Shown in pieces: positions 26,689 to 35,495 of a stretch of DNA of 64,000 nt. The notes under the pieces were generated by a model, which was not told the DNA's origin, made no database searches, and was given only the letters and a program-made list of their open reading frames with translations. The stretch's first letter is position 1; the number at the start of each line of letters is the position of its first letter. The stretch comes from Aeromicrobium massiliense JC14 (lineage in GTDB: Bacteria; Actinomycetota; Actinomycetes; Propionibacteriales; Nocardioidaceae): NCBI RefSeq assembly GCF_000312105.1, contig NZ_HE978636.1:1199141-1263140 (forward strand), written 5' to 3'. The translations under genes and the position numbers were made by a program.

Positions 26689-27483
26689 GTGACCCGTCTG
26701 CGCTCCGCCGCCCTCGTCGTCGTCCTGGCGGTCGGGGCGGCCCTGGCCGCGCGGTCAGGGACGCTCGCCGTCGCCGTGCCGGTGCTGGCCACGCAGCTCG
26801 TCGTCGCCGGGGCGCCGTCGCCCCTGGACGCCCGCGGCCGCGTCGTCCGCGCCCCGCGGCTCGTGCCCGTCGTGCTGACCGCGCTCGTCGCGACGTTGCT
26901 CGTGCTGCGCCCGCGCCTGCTCGACGGTGCCGAAGGCGTGCGCGTCGACGTCACCGCCGCTGAGTCCGGCACGATGACCGGAGTCCTGCCCGCGGTCGCG
27001 CTCGGCGTGGTGGCGACGTTCGTGGCCCAGGTGCTGCGCCGCGACGAGCGCCGCCAGCTCGTCGCCGCCGTCGCCTACGCGGTCGGGCTGTGCGTGGTCG
27101 CGGCCCTGGCCGCCGGGTGGATCGCCGCGGCGCACGGACCGCGCGGTGCCGAGGTGCTCGCCGTCGTGGCCGCCGCCGCGTCCGCCGCCGTGCTGGTGCG
27201 GGCCGTGCCGCTGCGCCGCCTCGTCGTGCTCCCCGCCGCCGGCCTCGCGGGCCTGCTCGCCGGCGGTCTCGCCGCCGAGCTCCAGGACGCCTACGCGTTC
27301 GGCTGGCTCGCGGGCGGTGCCGTGGGCCTGCTCGCCGCGGTGACCGCCCTGCTGGGGCTGGCCGTCGGCAGCGCCTGGGTGGCCGGCCGCGAGCGCACCT
27401 GGGGGCTTCCCGCCGCCACGTCCGTCGCGCTGCTCGGCCCCGTCGCCTACGTCGGGGCCCAGGTCGCCGGGCTCTCGCTGTGA
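26689..27483 (+). CDS. Hypothetical polytopic membrane protein
   Basis: A 264-residue protein, almost entirely Ala/Val/Leu, with about seven or eight membrane helices. I recognise no motif. The GTG start follows a GATCAT -10-like element by 6 nt. It lies between the MoaD-like gene and thioredoxin, which matches the layout near mycobacterial Rv0817c-Rv0816c (a membrane/exported protein next to ThiX), but sequence similarity cannot be judged here. Confidence 0.7.
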   Translation: MTRLRSAALVVVLAVGAALAARSGTLAVAVPVLATQLVVAGAPSPLDARGRVVRAPRLVPVVLTALVATLLVLRPRLLDGAEGVRVDVTAAESGTMTGVLPAVALGVVATFVAQVLRRDERRQLVAAVAYAVGLCVVAALAAGWIAAAHGPRGAEVLAVVAAAASAAVLVRAVPLRRLVVLPAAGLAGLLAGGLAAELQDAYAFGWLAGGAVGLLAAVTALLGLAVGSAWVAGRERTWGLPAATSVALLGPVAYVGAQVAGLSL

Positions 27484-27530
27484 ACCGCAGGGGTGCCGGC
27501 GGCCCTGGAGCACGCTCGTAGGCTGGCGGC

Positions 27531-27974
27531 ATGACCGGGACCTGGGTGCTGCTGGGCGCGCTCGCCGCGACCGTCGTCGTCGCGCTGCTGCTGCGCCGCC
27601 GTGACGGCCGGTTCGCCGCCACGCCCGCGCCCGCGCCGGACACGGCGGCGGACGAACGCGAGCGCGTGGACGCCGCCGACCTCGACGTGCCGCTCGGCGA
27701 GCGGGCCACCCTGGTGCAGTTCTCCAGCTCCTTCTGCAGCCCGTGCCGGGCCACGCGGGTGCTGCTGTCCGACGTCGTGCGCAGCGTGCCCGGTGTCGTC
27801 CACGTGGAGGTCGACGCGGAGTCCCACCTCGACCTCGTCCGCCGTCACCGCGTCCTGCGCACGCCGACCGTCCTGGTGCTCGGACCTGACGGCGAGGTCG
27901 TCCAGCGGGCCTCCGGCGTCCCGCGGCGCGAGCAGGTGCTCACCGCCCTCGCGCTCGCCGTTCCCGAGGACTGA
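27531..27974 (+). CDS. thiX: Membrane-anchored thioredoxin-like protein ThiX
   Basis: A 147-residue protein with one N-terminal membrane helix (residues 2-22) and a thioredoxin fold with active site FCSPCRATR (CxxC near residues 67-70). The cis-Pro region is RTPTVLVLGPDGEV. It probably reduces disulfides or persulfides; the position before the sulfurtransferase genes mirrors Rv0816c. A TAGGCT -10 element 6 nt before the ATG indicates a leaderless mRNA. Confidence 0.88.
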   Translation: MTGTWVLLGALAATVVVALLLRRRDGRFAATPAPAPDTAADERERVDAADLDVPLGERATLVQFSSSFCSPCRATRVLLSDVVRSVPGVVHVEVDAESHLDLVRRHRVLRTPTVLVLGPDGEVVQRASGVPRREQVLTALALAVPED

Positions 27975-28036
27975 GACGCCTGTCCGTCATGTGGGACGCC
28001 GGAGGGCTTCCCGGGACGGCCCCCTAGGCTGGGCCC

Positions 28037-28117
28037 ATGTTCGAGACCACGCTCCTGACGCGTCGCCTGGCAGTGGACTGCTGCCGCACGCGCTCGGCGC
28101 TGTGTCGCGCGCGCTGA
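28037..28117 (+). CDS. Cys-rich leader peptide (Ms5788A-like)
   Basis: A 26-residue peptide with the core LLTRRLAVDCCRTRSALC, containing a Cys-Cys pair and a third Cys. It matches the actinobacterial Cys-rich leader peptides found upstream of sulfur-assimilation genes, where slow translation at Cys codons when cysteine is scarce raises downstream expression (shown for mycobacterial leaders). TAGGCT at 28025-28030, 6 nt before the ATG, implies a leaderless mRNA. It lies 37 nt before the DUF4395-sulfurtransferase-sseC operon. This is probably a regulatory uORF, not a functional protein. Confidence 0.85.
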   Translation: MFETTLLTRRLAVDCCRTRSALCRAR

Positions 28118-28154
28118 TCCGCGCCCGACCCCTCGAACCTCCCGGAGACCATCC

Positions 28155-28592
28155 ATGACCCGACCGCTCCAGGTCGATCCGCGCGGCCTGCGCTTCTCGG
28201 CCGCGCTCACCTCGGTCGTCCTCGCCGCCGCCCTGCTGGCCCCGCGTCCTGCAGCGCTGGCGCTGCTGGCCGCGCAGGCCCTCGTCTTCGCGGCCGGAGC
28301 CTCGGGCCGGTTCGACCTCTCGCCGTACGGCCGGCTGTTCGCGCGGGTGCTCCGGCCCCGCCTGGGCCCGCCGGCCGAGCTCGAGGACGCCCGCGCGCCG
28401 CAGTTCGCGCAAGGCGTCGGCCTCACCTTCACGCTCGTCGCCGTCGTCGCCCTGGCCGCCGGCCTGGACGTCGTCGGCCTCGTCGCGACCGGCTTCGCGC
28501 TGGTCGCCGCCCTGCTCAACGCCGTCGTGGGCTTCTGCCTCGGCTGCGAGACGTACCTGGTCCTGCGCCGCCTGGCGCCGGTCCGCGCCTGA
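28155..28592 (+). CDS. DUF4395 membrane protein
   Basis: A 145-residue membrane protein with about four helices. The pattern DPRGLRFSA...NAVVGFCLGCETYLV is diagnostic of DUF4395; the two Cys in GFCLGC (near residues 127-130) probably handle sulfane sulfur or thiosulfate. It is placed between the Cys leader and the rhodanese CysA2, which suggests a role in uptake or transfer of reduced sulfur (inference). Confidence 0.88.
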   Translation: MTRPLQVDPRGLRFSAALTSVVLAAALLAPRPAALALLAAQALVFAAGASGRFDLSPYGRLFARVLRPRLGPPAELEDARAPQFAQGVGLTFTLVAVVALAAGLDVVGLVATGFALVAALLNAVVGFCLGCETYLVLRRLAPVRA

Positions 28593-28646
28593 ACCCTTCT
28601 CACCAACCCCTGCCGTGGGACAAGCCCACGACGAAACGGAGGAAAC

Positions 28647-29495
28647 ATGAGCCGCGAGAACGCGCTCGTCACCGCTGACTGGGTCGAGCAGCACCTCGAC
28701 GACCCGAAGGTCGTCCTGGTCGAGGTCGACGAGGACACCGAGGCCTACGACAAGGGCCACATCCCCGGTGCCGTGAAGCTGGACTGGAAGAAGGACCTGC
28801 AGGACGGCGTCCGCCACGACTTCGTCGGCCAGGAGGCGCTCGAGGCGCTGCTGTCGGCCAAGGGCGTCGCCAACGACGACACGATCGTGCTCTACGGCGG
28901 CAACAACAACTGGTTCGCCGCGTACGCGTACTGGTACCTGACCTACTACGGCCACGAGAACCTGCGCCTGCTCGACGGCGGCCGCAAGAAGTGGGAGCTC
29001 GAGAGCCGTGAGCTGACCACCGACGTCACGGACCGTCCGGCCACGACCTACACGGCGAAGGCCCCCAACGACGACATCCGGGCGTACCGCGACGAGGTCG
29101 TCGAGGCCATCGGCGCCAAGAACCTCATCGACGTCCGCAGCCCCGACGAGTACGCCGGACGCCTGCTCGCCCCCGCGCACCTGCCGCAGGAGGCCGCGCA
29201 GATCGGTGGCCACATCCCCACCGCGGGCAACGTCCCGTGGAGCAAGGCCGCGAACGACGACGGCACGTTCAAGTCCGACGACGAGCTCAAGGAGCTGTAC
29301 GCGGGTGCCGGCCTCGACGAGGGCAAGGACACCATCGCCTACTGCCGCATCGGCGAGCGCTCGAGCCACACCTGGTTCGTGCTCTCGGAGATCCTGGGCT
29401 ACCCGAACGTGAAGAACTACGACGGGTCGTGGAGCGAGTACGGCTCGCTGCGCGGCGTCCCGGTCGCGCTCGGCGACGAGCCCGGAGCCCGCTGA
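28647..29495 (+). CDS. cysA2: Thiosulfate sulfurtransferase (rhodanese) CysA2/SseA type
   Basis: A 282-residue tandem rhodanese that transfers sulfane sulfur from thiosulfate to thiols or cyanide. The N-terminal domain (residues 1-140) is non-catalytic; the C-terminal one carries the active Cys at residue 233 in YCRIGERSSHTW, the same loop as mycobacterial CysA2. AACGGAGGAAAC precedes the ATG. Its stop overlaps the sseC start (TGATG). Expected to be under cysteine-dependent control through the upstream leader peptide. Confidence 0.94.
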   Translation: MSRENALVTADWVEQHLDDPKVVLVEVDEDTEAYDKGHIPGAVKLDWKKDLQDGVRHDFVGQEALEALLSAKGVANDDTIVLYGGNNNWFAAYAYWYLTYYGHENLRLLDGGRKKWELESRELTTDVTDRPATTYTAKAPNDDIRAYRDEVVEAIGAKNLIDVRSPDEYAGRLLAPAHLPQEAAQIGGHIPTAGNVPWSKAANDDGTFKSDDELKELYAGAGLDEGKDTIAYCRIGERSSHTWFVLSEILGYPNVKNYDGSWSEYGSLRGVPVALGDEPGAR

Positions 29496-29791
29496 TGTGC
29501 GGCGCCACGGCCGGCGGACCCTCGCTCGAGGGGGTCGACGTCGCCAACCAGGCGGTCATCCAGGGCATCGTGACGCGTGACGGCGAGCCCGTCGGCAACG
29601 CGTACGTGCGCCTGCTCGACCGCCACGGCGAGTTCACCGCCGAGGTGCCGACGTCCGTGACCGGCCAGTTCCGGTTCTTCGCCGCCGACGGCGCCTGGAC
29701 GCTGCGCACCCTCGCGCCCCGGGCCGAGGCCGTCGACCGCGAGGTCGTGGCCCAGAAGGGCTCGGTCGCCGAGGTGCTCGTGACGGTCTGA
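29495..29791 (+). CDS. sseC: DUF1416 protein SseC
   Basis: A 98-residue small beta-rich protein starting MCGATAGGPSLEGVD; this N-terminal Cys motif and the following transthyretin-like sheet (IQGIVTRDGEPVGNAYVRLL) define DUF1416, always next to cysA2 in actinobacteria (Rv0814c). The exact function is unknown, but a link to sulfur transfer is certain by context. It is translationally coupled to cysA2. Confidence 0.93.
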   Translation: MCGATAGGPSLEGVDVANQAVIQGIVTRDGEPVGNAYVRLLDRHGEFTAEVPTSVTGQFRFFAADGAWTLRTLAPRAEAVDREVVAQKGSVAEVLVTV

Positions 29792-29797
29792 CGACCG

Positions 29798-29843
29798 ACG
29801 CACGAAGGCCCTCCCACCGCCTGGTGGGAGGGCCTTCGTGCGT
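29798..29843. terminator. Strong bidirectional terminator between sseC and lcp
   Basis: A perfect 21-bp stem (29798-29818 pairing with 29823-29843; inner part GGCCCTCCCACC) and a 4-nt loop lie between the converging sseC and LCP genes. Confidence 0.9.
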
Positions 29844-29858
29844 CCGCGGACGAGCGGG

Positions 29859-31010
29859 TCAGCCGGCGTCGGAGGCCTGGGCCTCCTCGTCGTCCTCGGG
29901 TGCCTTGTTGGTGGCGTCGGGGTACTTGCGCAGGTAGCGGGCGACCCGGTCAGAACGCAGTGCCTGGTACAGCTCCTGCGCCTGGTCCTGGTCCAGGCGC
30001 ACGACGTCGCCGTAGGGATCGACGCGCTCCGTGCCGGCGATGGGAACCGTCATGAACTGCACGTCGTCCGCGGCGATGCCGCGCAACGACAGGGCCAGGC
30101 CGCGGATGTCGCCGGACTTCCACTGCTGGTCGACCGTCAGGTTGCGCGTGACGGCGCCCAGCGTGTTGGTGAGCTTCACCGGGTTGGTCAGGGTGCCCGA
30201 CGAGAGCATCTTCTTCATCAGCGCGCGGATGAAGTTCTGCTGGCGCTCGATGCGCTCGAAGTCGCCGCGCACCAGGCCGTGGCGGGTGCGGACGTACTGC
30301 AGCGCGCGCTTGCCCTGCAGCTTCTTCCAGCCCTTCTCCCAGGTGATGTCCTGGTTGCTGTCGTAGGACGTGTACGGGATGTAGACCCGCACGCCGTCGA
30401 CCGCCTCGGACAGGTCCTTGAACCCGTCCCAGTCGATGATCGCCAGGTGCTTCATGCGCAGGTCGGTCAGGTGCTCGACGGTCGAGATCGCTCCGGCCGG
30501 GCCGTAGTTGGAGAAGGCGGAGTTGATCTTGGCCATGCCGGCCTCGTCGCCGTTCTCGTCGTAGATCATCGTCAGCGTGTCGCGCGGGATGGAGACGAGG
30601 TGGACGTTCTTCCGGTCCGCCGAGATGTGCAGCACCATGATGGTGTCCGAGCGGTACTTGCCGGCCGGCCACTCCTCGTTCGCCGCGTCCTGCGAGAGGG
30701 TCGTGTCCTTGTACTCGGCCAGCGAGGTCTCGCCGCGGTCGGAGCCGAGCAGCAGGATGTTGAGCGCGTTGCCCTTGTCGGGGTCCGGGCGCTCGTCCTC
30801 GTTCAGCGTGTTGCCCGGGTCGACGCGAGCGATGTTGTTGAACTGCCGGTTCAGGTTGTAGGCGTAGCCACCGAGGGCGACGCCGGCCAGCATCACGACC
30901 GAGAGGACGCCGACGAGCAGCTTGCGGTGCCGCTTGTGGAAGGGGAGGCCACCGGCGCGGCGCTTGCCCGCGCCTCGGTACTTGCGCGGCCTCGCGCTGT
31001 CGTCGCTCAT
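29859..31010 (-). CDS. LytR-CpsA-Psr (LCP) family cell-wall ligase
   Basis: A 383-residue membrane-anchored phosphotransferase. A basic cytoplasmic N-terminus (1-30), a TM helix (31-52) and an extracytoplasmic LCP domain are seen, with the Arg/Asp motifs YRSDTIMVLHI, SIPRDT and RTRHGLVRGDFERIERQQ that bind the polyprenyl-pyrophosphate substrate. It attaches glycopolymers such as teichoic acid or arabinogalactan to peptidoglycan. The C-terminus is acidic and disordered. It is monocistronic, between a terminator and the divergent-like dtd region. Confidence 0.93.
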   Translation of the reverse strand: MSDDSARPRKYRGAGKRRAGGLPFHKRHRKLLVGVLSVVMLAGVALGGYAYNLNRQFNNIARVDPGNTLNEDERPDPDKGNALNILLLGSDRGETSLAEYKDTTLSQDAANEEWPAGKYRSDTIMVLHISADRKNVHLVSIPRDTLTMIYDENGDEAGMAKINSAFSNYGPAGAISTVEHLTDLRMKHLAIIDWDGFKDLSEAVDGVRVYIPYTSYDSNQDITWEKGWKKLQGKRALQYVRTRHGLVRGDFERIERQQNFIRALMKKMLSSGTLTNPVKLTNTLGAVTRNLTVDQQWKSGDIRGLALSLRGIAADDVQFMTVPIAGTERVDPYGDVVRLDQDQAQELYQALRSDRVARYLRKYPDATNKAPEDDEEAQASDAG

Positions 31011-31103
31011 CGATCTCCTGCTGGTGAGGGGTCCTGGGACATTGTGCCGGGTGCGTCCCCGCCGCCCAACGCCTACGGCCCGATTGCCAGGGAGATCTTG
31101 GTT

Positions 31104-31526
31104 TCACACCTCCAGCAGGATCGTCACCGGACCGTCGTTCGTGAGCGAGACGGCCATGTCGGCTCCGAAGACCCCGCGCTCGACCTTCGCGCCCAGAGAG
31201 GCCAGGTGCGCGCACACCGCGTCGTACAGCGGCTCGGCCACCGGACCCGGCGCGGCGGCGTTCCAGGTGGGCCGGCGGCCCTTGCGGGCGTCGCCGTAGA
31301 GCGTGAACTGGCTGACCACGAGCAGCGGGGCGCCGACGTCGCTGCACGAGCGCTCGTCGCGCAGCACGCGCAGCGTCCAGAGCTTGTCGGCCAGCCGGCG
31401 GGCCTGCTCGGGGGTGTCGTCGTGGGTGACGCCCACGAGCACCATCAAGCCGGCGCCGATGCGCCCGACCTCCTCGCCGTCGACCGCGACCGCCGCCTCG
31501 CTGACCCGCTGCACCACTGCTCGCAC
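31104..31526 (-). CDS. dtd: D-aminoacyl-tRNA deacylase
   Basis: A 140-residue DTD that removes D-amino acids mischarged on tRNA. Hallmarks SQFTLYGD (near residue 79) and [13 protein letters not shown] SLTNDGPVT near the C-terminus (cross-subunit Gly-cisPro-like site) are present. GTG 31526 is chosen: TAGGGT lies 7 nt upstream on the minus strand, giving a leaderless mRNA; it is divergent from the nitrobindin gene whose own TAGGAT element lies 35 bp away. Confidence 0.95.
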   Translation of the reverse strand: MRAVVQRVSEAAVAVDGEEVGRIGAGLMVLVGVTHDDTPEQARRLADKLWTLRVLRDERSCSDVGAPLLVVSQFTLYGDARKGRRPTWNAAAPGPVAEPLYDAVCAHLASLGAKVERGVFGADMAVSLTNDGPVTILLEV

Positions 31527-31586
31527 GTGCCGGACCCTAGTCGACGCCGCCGGGCCGCCCGTGCGTGCGCCGATAGGATCGGGGGC

Positions 31587-32105
31587 ATGGCCTTCGAGAT
31601 CCCCTCCGACCTGCACCGCGACCTGGTGCCCTTCGCGTGGCTGCTGGGCACGTGGCACGGCAACGGCAAGGGCGAGTACCCCACGATCGAGCCGTACGAG
31701 TTCGAGCAGGACGTGGTCTTCGCCCACGACGGCCGCGACTTCCTGCACTACTTCAGCCGCACCTGGATCACCGACGCCGAGGGCGAGCGTCAGGGTCCCG
31801 GCCCGATCGAGACCGGTTTCATCCGTCCGACCGACGCTCCGGCCGGCGCCCCGAAGACCGCGACGGGCGTCGAGCTGGTCATGGCGCACCCCAGCGGGTA
31901 CGCCGAGATCTGGTACGGCACGATCGACGGCCCGCGGCTCACGCTCGCGACCGACCTGGTCGCCCGCACCGAGACCGCGCCGGCCTACACCGCCGGTCAG
32001 CGCATGTACGGCCTGGTCGAGGGCGACCTCATGTACGCCTACGACAAGGCCGCCGAGGACCAGCCGATGCAGTCGCACGTGTGGGGACAGCTCAAGCGTG
32101 TCTGA
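31587..32105 (+). CDS. Nitrobindin-like heme-binding beta-barrel (FABP-like)
   Basis: A 172-residue ten-stranded barrel protein of the THAP4/nitrobindin family (Rv0813c type). The signature [16 protein letters not shown] (residues 19-34) and a C-terminal His ([10 protein letters not shown]), the usual heme-iron ligand, are present. Ferric-heme nitrobindins isomerise peroxynitrite; the ligand here is not shown. TAGGAT 7 nt before the ATG suggests a leaderless mRNA. Its end overlaps ygfZ by 8 nt. Confidence 0.92.
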   Translation: MAFEIPSDLHRDLVPFAWLLGTWHGNGKGEYPTIEPYEFEQDVVFAHDGRDFLHYFSRTWITDAEGERQGPGPIETGFIRPTDAPAGAPKTATGVELVMAHPSGYAEIWYGTIDGPRLTLATDLVARTETAPAYTAGQRMYGLVEGDLMYAYDKAAEDQPMQSHVWGQLKRV

Positions 32106-33042
32106 CCTCCGCAGCCCCCTGCTCGACCTCCACGGCGCCGTGGAGGGCGACCCGCCGGACACCGGCGTGGCCGCGCACTACGGCTCGATCTCGGCCGAGC
32201 AGCGCCGGCTCGAGGCCGGCGAGGCGTTCGTCGACCTCTCGCACCGCGACGTGCTGGCGATCTCCGGTGCCGACCGGCTGACCTACCTGCACTCGATCAC
32301 GACGCAGCACCTGGCGGGGCTGGCCACGGGCACCCCCACCGAGGCGCTGATCCTCAGTCCGCAGGGCCGGGTCGAGCACGCCTTCTCCGGCGTCGACGAC
32401 GGCGAGACGTTCTGGGCGCACACCGAGCCGGGCGCCGGCGTCGCGCTGGCCCAGTTCCTGGACTCGATGCGCTTCATGATGCGCGTCGAGGTGCGCGACG
32501 TCTCGGCGGACAAGGCCGTCGTCGGCCTGCCGGGCCTGCGCATGGAGGTCGTCGACCGCGCGACGCTCGGCGAGCAGCCCGCTCGCCTGGGCGACCCGGT
32601 CGGCACGTGGGCGTGGGAGGCGCTGCGCATCGCCGCCGGCGTCCCGCGGCTCGGTCTCGACACCGACGACAAGACGATCCCCAACGAGGTCGGCTGGATC
32701 CCGTCGGCCGTCCACCTGGACAAGGGCTGCTACCGCGGGCAGGAGACGGTGGCCCGCGTGCACACCCTCGGACGTCCGCCGCGGCGCCTGGTGATGCTGC
32801 ACCTGGACGGCTCGGTCGACCGGCTGCCGGCCCACGGCAGCGACGTGCTGCTGGACGACAAGCGGGTCGGGTTCGTCGGGTCGGCCGCCCGGCACCACGA
32901 GCTCGGTCCGATCGCGCTGGCGCTCGTCAAGCGCAACGTCGACCCGGCCGCCACGCTGCTGGCCGACGGTGTCGCCGCCGGCCAGGAGGTCGTCGTCGAC
33001 CCCGAGGTCGGGCTGCACGTCCGTCCCGTCCTCGACCGGTAG
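32098..33042 (+). CDS. ygfZ: Folate-binding Fe-S assembly protein YgfZ
   Basis: A 314-residue GcvT-fold protein that uses tetrahydrofolate to help mature or repair Fe-S proteins. The diagnostic [12 protein letters not shown] (near residues 209-220) contains the essential Cys. The preceding SAVHLD and the following GRPPRRL also fit the family. The GTG start lies inside the nitrobindin gene, so the two are co-translated. Confidence 0.94.
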   Translation: MSDLRSPLLDLHGAVEGDPPDTGVAAHYGSISAEQRRLEAGEAFVDLSHRDVLAISGADRLTYLHSITTQHLAGLATGTPTEALILSPQGRVEHAFSGVDDGETFWAHTEPGAGVALAQFLDSMRFMMRVEVRDVSADKAVVGLPGLRMEVVDRATLGEQPARLGDPVGTWAWEALRIAAGVPRLGLDTDDKTIPNEVGWIPSAVHLDKGCYRGQETVARVHTLGRPPRRLVMLHLDGSVDRLPAHGSDVLLDDKRVGFVGSAARHHELGPIALALVKRNVDPAATLLADGVAAGQEVVVDPEVGLHVRPVLDR

Positions 33043-33147
33043 CGACGGCCCGCCGAACCTGTTCCGCGCCCGCCGCGAGCGGGACGGAAGGGCGCTGACT
33101 ACGCTGGACCGCTGGCGCGAGCGCGCCGAGGCGACGGAAGGAGAGCC

Positions 33148-34326
33148 GTGCATCGTCTGGTCAATGGCACGCAGGGGTACGACTGGGGCTCGACCGACCT
33201 CATCCCGCGGTTCCTGGGCGCCGAGCCCGACGGCTCGCCGGTCGCCGAGATCTGGGTCGGCACGCACCCCCTGCTCCCCTCGAGCCTGGCCGACGACGAG
33301 CGTCCGCTGCAGGACGTCGCCGGTCGTCTGCCGTTCCTGCTGAAGGTGCTGGCCGCGGCCAAGCCGCTCTCGCTCCAGGTCCACCCCGACAAGGGGCAGG
33401 CCGAGACCGGGTACGCCGCCGAGAACGAGGCGGGCATCCCGCTGGACGCACCGCACCGCGTCTTCCGCGACGACAACCACAAGCCGGAGATGGCCTACGC
33501 GCTCACCCAGTTCGAGACGCTCGTCGGCTTCCGGCCCACGGCCGAGATCCTGCGGGTGCTCGACCACCTGCGGACCCCGCTGGCCGCGCGCATGAGCCAC
33601 GAGCTGCACGAGGACCCGGGCTTCCCCGGCATCGTGCGCCTGGTCGAGCGGCTGCTGAGCGAGACCCCCTCGGCCGACGAGATCGCCGGCGTCGTCTCCG
33701 AGGCCCGCCGGAACCTGGACGAGGGCACCGACGTCAAGCGCGCCTTCGCCACCGCCGTCGAGCTCGCCGAGCACTATCCCGGCGACGTCGGCGTCGTCGT
33801 GGGGCTGCTGCTGAACCGGCTGACGCTCCAGCCGGGAGAGGCCGCCTTCCTCGACGCCGGCATCATCCACGCGCACCTGAGCGGCATGTGCCTGGAGATC
33901 ATGGCCGAGTCCGACAACGTCCTGCGGGCCGGCCTCACCAGCAAGCACATCGACCCGACCGGCCTGGTGAGCACGCTGACCACCCGGTTCTCACGCCTGG
34001 CCCGGGTGACGCCCGAGCCGGTCGACCACGCGACCATCCTGCTCAGCCCCGGGTCGGACGAGTTCGCGCTCGCCGTCACCCAGTGCTCGGGCGCGGACGC
34101 CGACGGCGTCGAGGTGCCGGGCGCCGGCGAGCGGCTGCTGATCTGCACCGGCGGCGAGGTCGTGCTCGGCAACGAGCACGGGCAGGAGCTGCGGCTGCGC
34201 CGCGGCGACACCGTGCACGCCGGCGCCGACGACGGCGAGCTGCGCCTGCGCGGGCTCGGCGAGGTGGCCCAGGCGTTCCAGCCGGCCAGCCTGCCGGCGA
34301 CGTCGCGCCTGGTCGACCTGGTCTGA
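33148..34326 (+). CDS. manA: Mannose-6-phosphate isomerase, class I
   Basis: A 392-residue zinc enzyme interconverting fructose-6-P and mannose-6-P. Metal ligands are visible: Gln/His in SLQVHPDK (near residue 76), Glu in the following acidic stretch, and His in AGIIHAHLSG (near residue 238). GGAAGGAG precedes the GTG start. It supplies mannose-6-P for the GDP-mannose made by the convergent manC product. Confidence 0.95.
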   Translation: MHRLVNGTQGYDWGSTDLIPRFLGAEPDGSPVAEIWVGTHPLLPSSLADDERPLQDVAGRLPFLLKVLAAAKPLSLQVHPDKGQAETGYAAENEAGIPLDAPHRVFRDDNHKPEMAYALTQFETLVGFRPTAEILRVLDHLRTPLAARMSHELHEDPGFPGIVRLVERLLSETPSADEIAGVVSEARRNLDEGTDVKRAFATAVELAEHYPGDVGVVVGLLLNRLTLQPGEAAFLDAGIIHAHLSGMCLEIMAESDNVLRAGLTSKHIDPTGLVSTLTTRFSRLARVTPEPVDHATILLSPGSDEFALAVTQCSGADADGVEVPGAGERLLICTGGEVVLGNEHGQELRLRRGDTVHAGADDGELRLRGLGEVAQAFQPASLPATSRLVDLV

Positions 34327-34341
34327 GGTCTAGACCAGGTC
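34315..34341. terminator. Hairpin spanning both stop codons of manA and manC
   Basis: A perfect 10-bp stem (GACCTGGTCT at 34315-34324, complement at 34332-34341) with a 7-nt loop contains the stop codons of both convergent genes, which are only 3 bp apart. It could end both transcripts. Confidence 0.6.
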
Positions 34342-35388
34342 GGGCCGGCCGCGCTCGGCCCAGGCGCCGGGCAGCTGCTTGACCGCCTGGGCGTGCTCGG
34401 CCGTCGTGACCAGCAGCGCGTCGCCGGTGTCGACCACGACCGCGCCGGGGATGCCCAGCACGGTGACCGGCTTGCCCGGGTCGGCCAGCACGAGCGCGTC
34501 CTCGGAGTCGACCAGGAGCGCGGACGACGCGGGCCGCGGCAGCGTCGCCAGGGCGGCGAAGTCGCCGATGTCGAACCAGTCGAACTCGCCGGGCACGACC
34601 GCGACGCCGCCGGCTGCGGCGACCGGCTCGGCGATCGCGTGGTCGATCGCGACCTTCTCCAGCGAGCTCCAGACCTCGGCGTCGAGCGTGCCGTCGTAGC
34701 CGTCGACGAGCCGGTCCAGGCCGGCGCGCAGGGCGGGCTTCTGCTCGGCGAGGTGGTCGAGCAGGACGTCCGTGCGGGCGACGAACATGCCGGCGTTCCA
34801 GCGGTACCGGCCGGTGGCCAGGTAGGCGGCGGCGGTGTCGGCGTCGGGCTTCTCGACGAAGCCGACGACGTCCAGCGCGTGCGGGGCCGCGTCCAGGCCG
34901 AGCGGGTCGCCGGCCTCGATGTAGCCGAACGCGGTGGACGGGCCGGTGGGCTCGATGCCGATGGTGACGACCTTGCCCGTGCGCGCGACGGCGTCGGCCT
35001 CGGCGACGGCGCGGGCGAACGTCTCGACGTCCTGGATCAGGTGGTCGGCCGCGAAGGAGCCGACGACGGCGCCGGGGTCGTCGCGGTGGATGAGCGCCGC
35101 CGCCACGCCAATGGCCGGCATGGAGTCGCGCCCCTCGGGCTCGATCACCAGGTGGGTGAGCTCGGGCAGCTGCTCGCGGATGGCCTCGGCGTGCTTGGCG
35201 CCCGTGACGACGTGCACGTGGTCGGGCTCGACGAAGGTCGTCAGGCGGTCCCAGGTCTGCTGCAGCAGCGAGCGTCCGCTGCCGGTCAGGTCGAGCAGGA
35301 ACTTGGGCCGCGTCGTGCGCGAGAGCGGCCACAGGCGGGTGCCGGCGCCGCCCGCGGGGATCACGGCGTGGAACGACTCCAGGGTCAC
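34330..35388 (-). CDS. manC: Mannose-1-phosphate guanylyltransferase
   Basis: A 352-residue nucleotidyltransferase making GDP-mannose. The N-terminal activator loop GGAGTRLWPLSR (near residues 13-24) and FVEKPDADTA (near 170) are typical; the C-terminal isomerase domain of long ManC proteins is absent, so this is the short form. GTG 35388 has GAAGGA upstream and is preferred over ATG 35436. GDP-mannose feeds mannolipids, mannans and glycoproteins. Confidence 0.93.
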   Translation of the reverse strand: MTLESFHAVIPAGGAGTRLWPLSRTTRPKFLLDLTGSGRSLLQQTWDRLTTFVEPDHVHVVTGAKHAEAIREQLPELTHLVIEPEGRDSMPAIGVAAALIHRDDPGAVVGSFAADHLIQDVETFARAVAEADAVARTGKVVTIGIEPTGPSTAFGYIEAGDPLGLDAAPHALDVVGFVEKPDADTAAAYLATGRYRWNAGMFVARTDVLLDHLAEQKPALRAGLDRLVDGYDGTLDAEVWSSLEKVAIDHAIAEPVAAAGGVAVVPGEFDWFDIGDFAALATLPRPASSALLVDSEDALVLADPGKPVTVLGIPGAVVVDTGDALLVTTAEHAQAVKQLPGAWAERGRPDLV

Positions 35389-35495
35389 GTGCGGTCCTTC
35401 CGGTTCGAGGTCCGGCCCAGCGTAGCGGCGCGACACCGGCCCGCCCGGCGTGGTCGCGTCGCTGGCGGCCCGGCCGGTTGCCTAGGGTGACCGGC

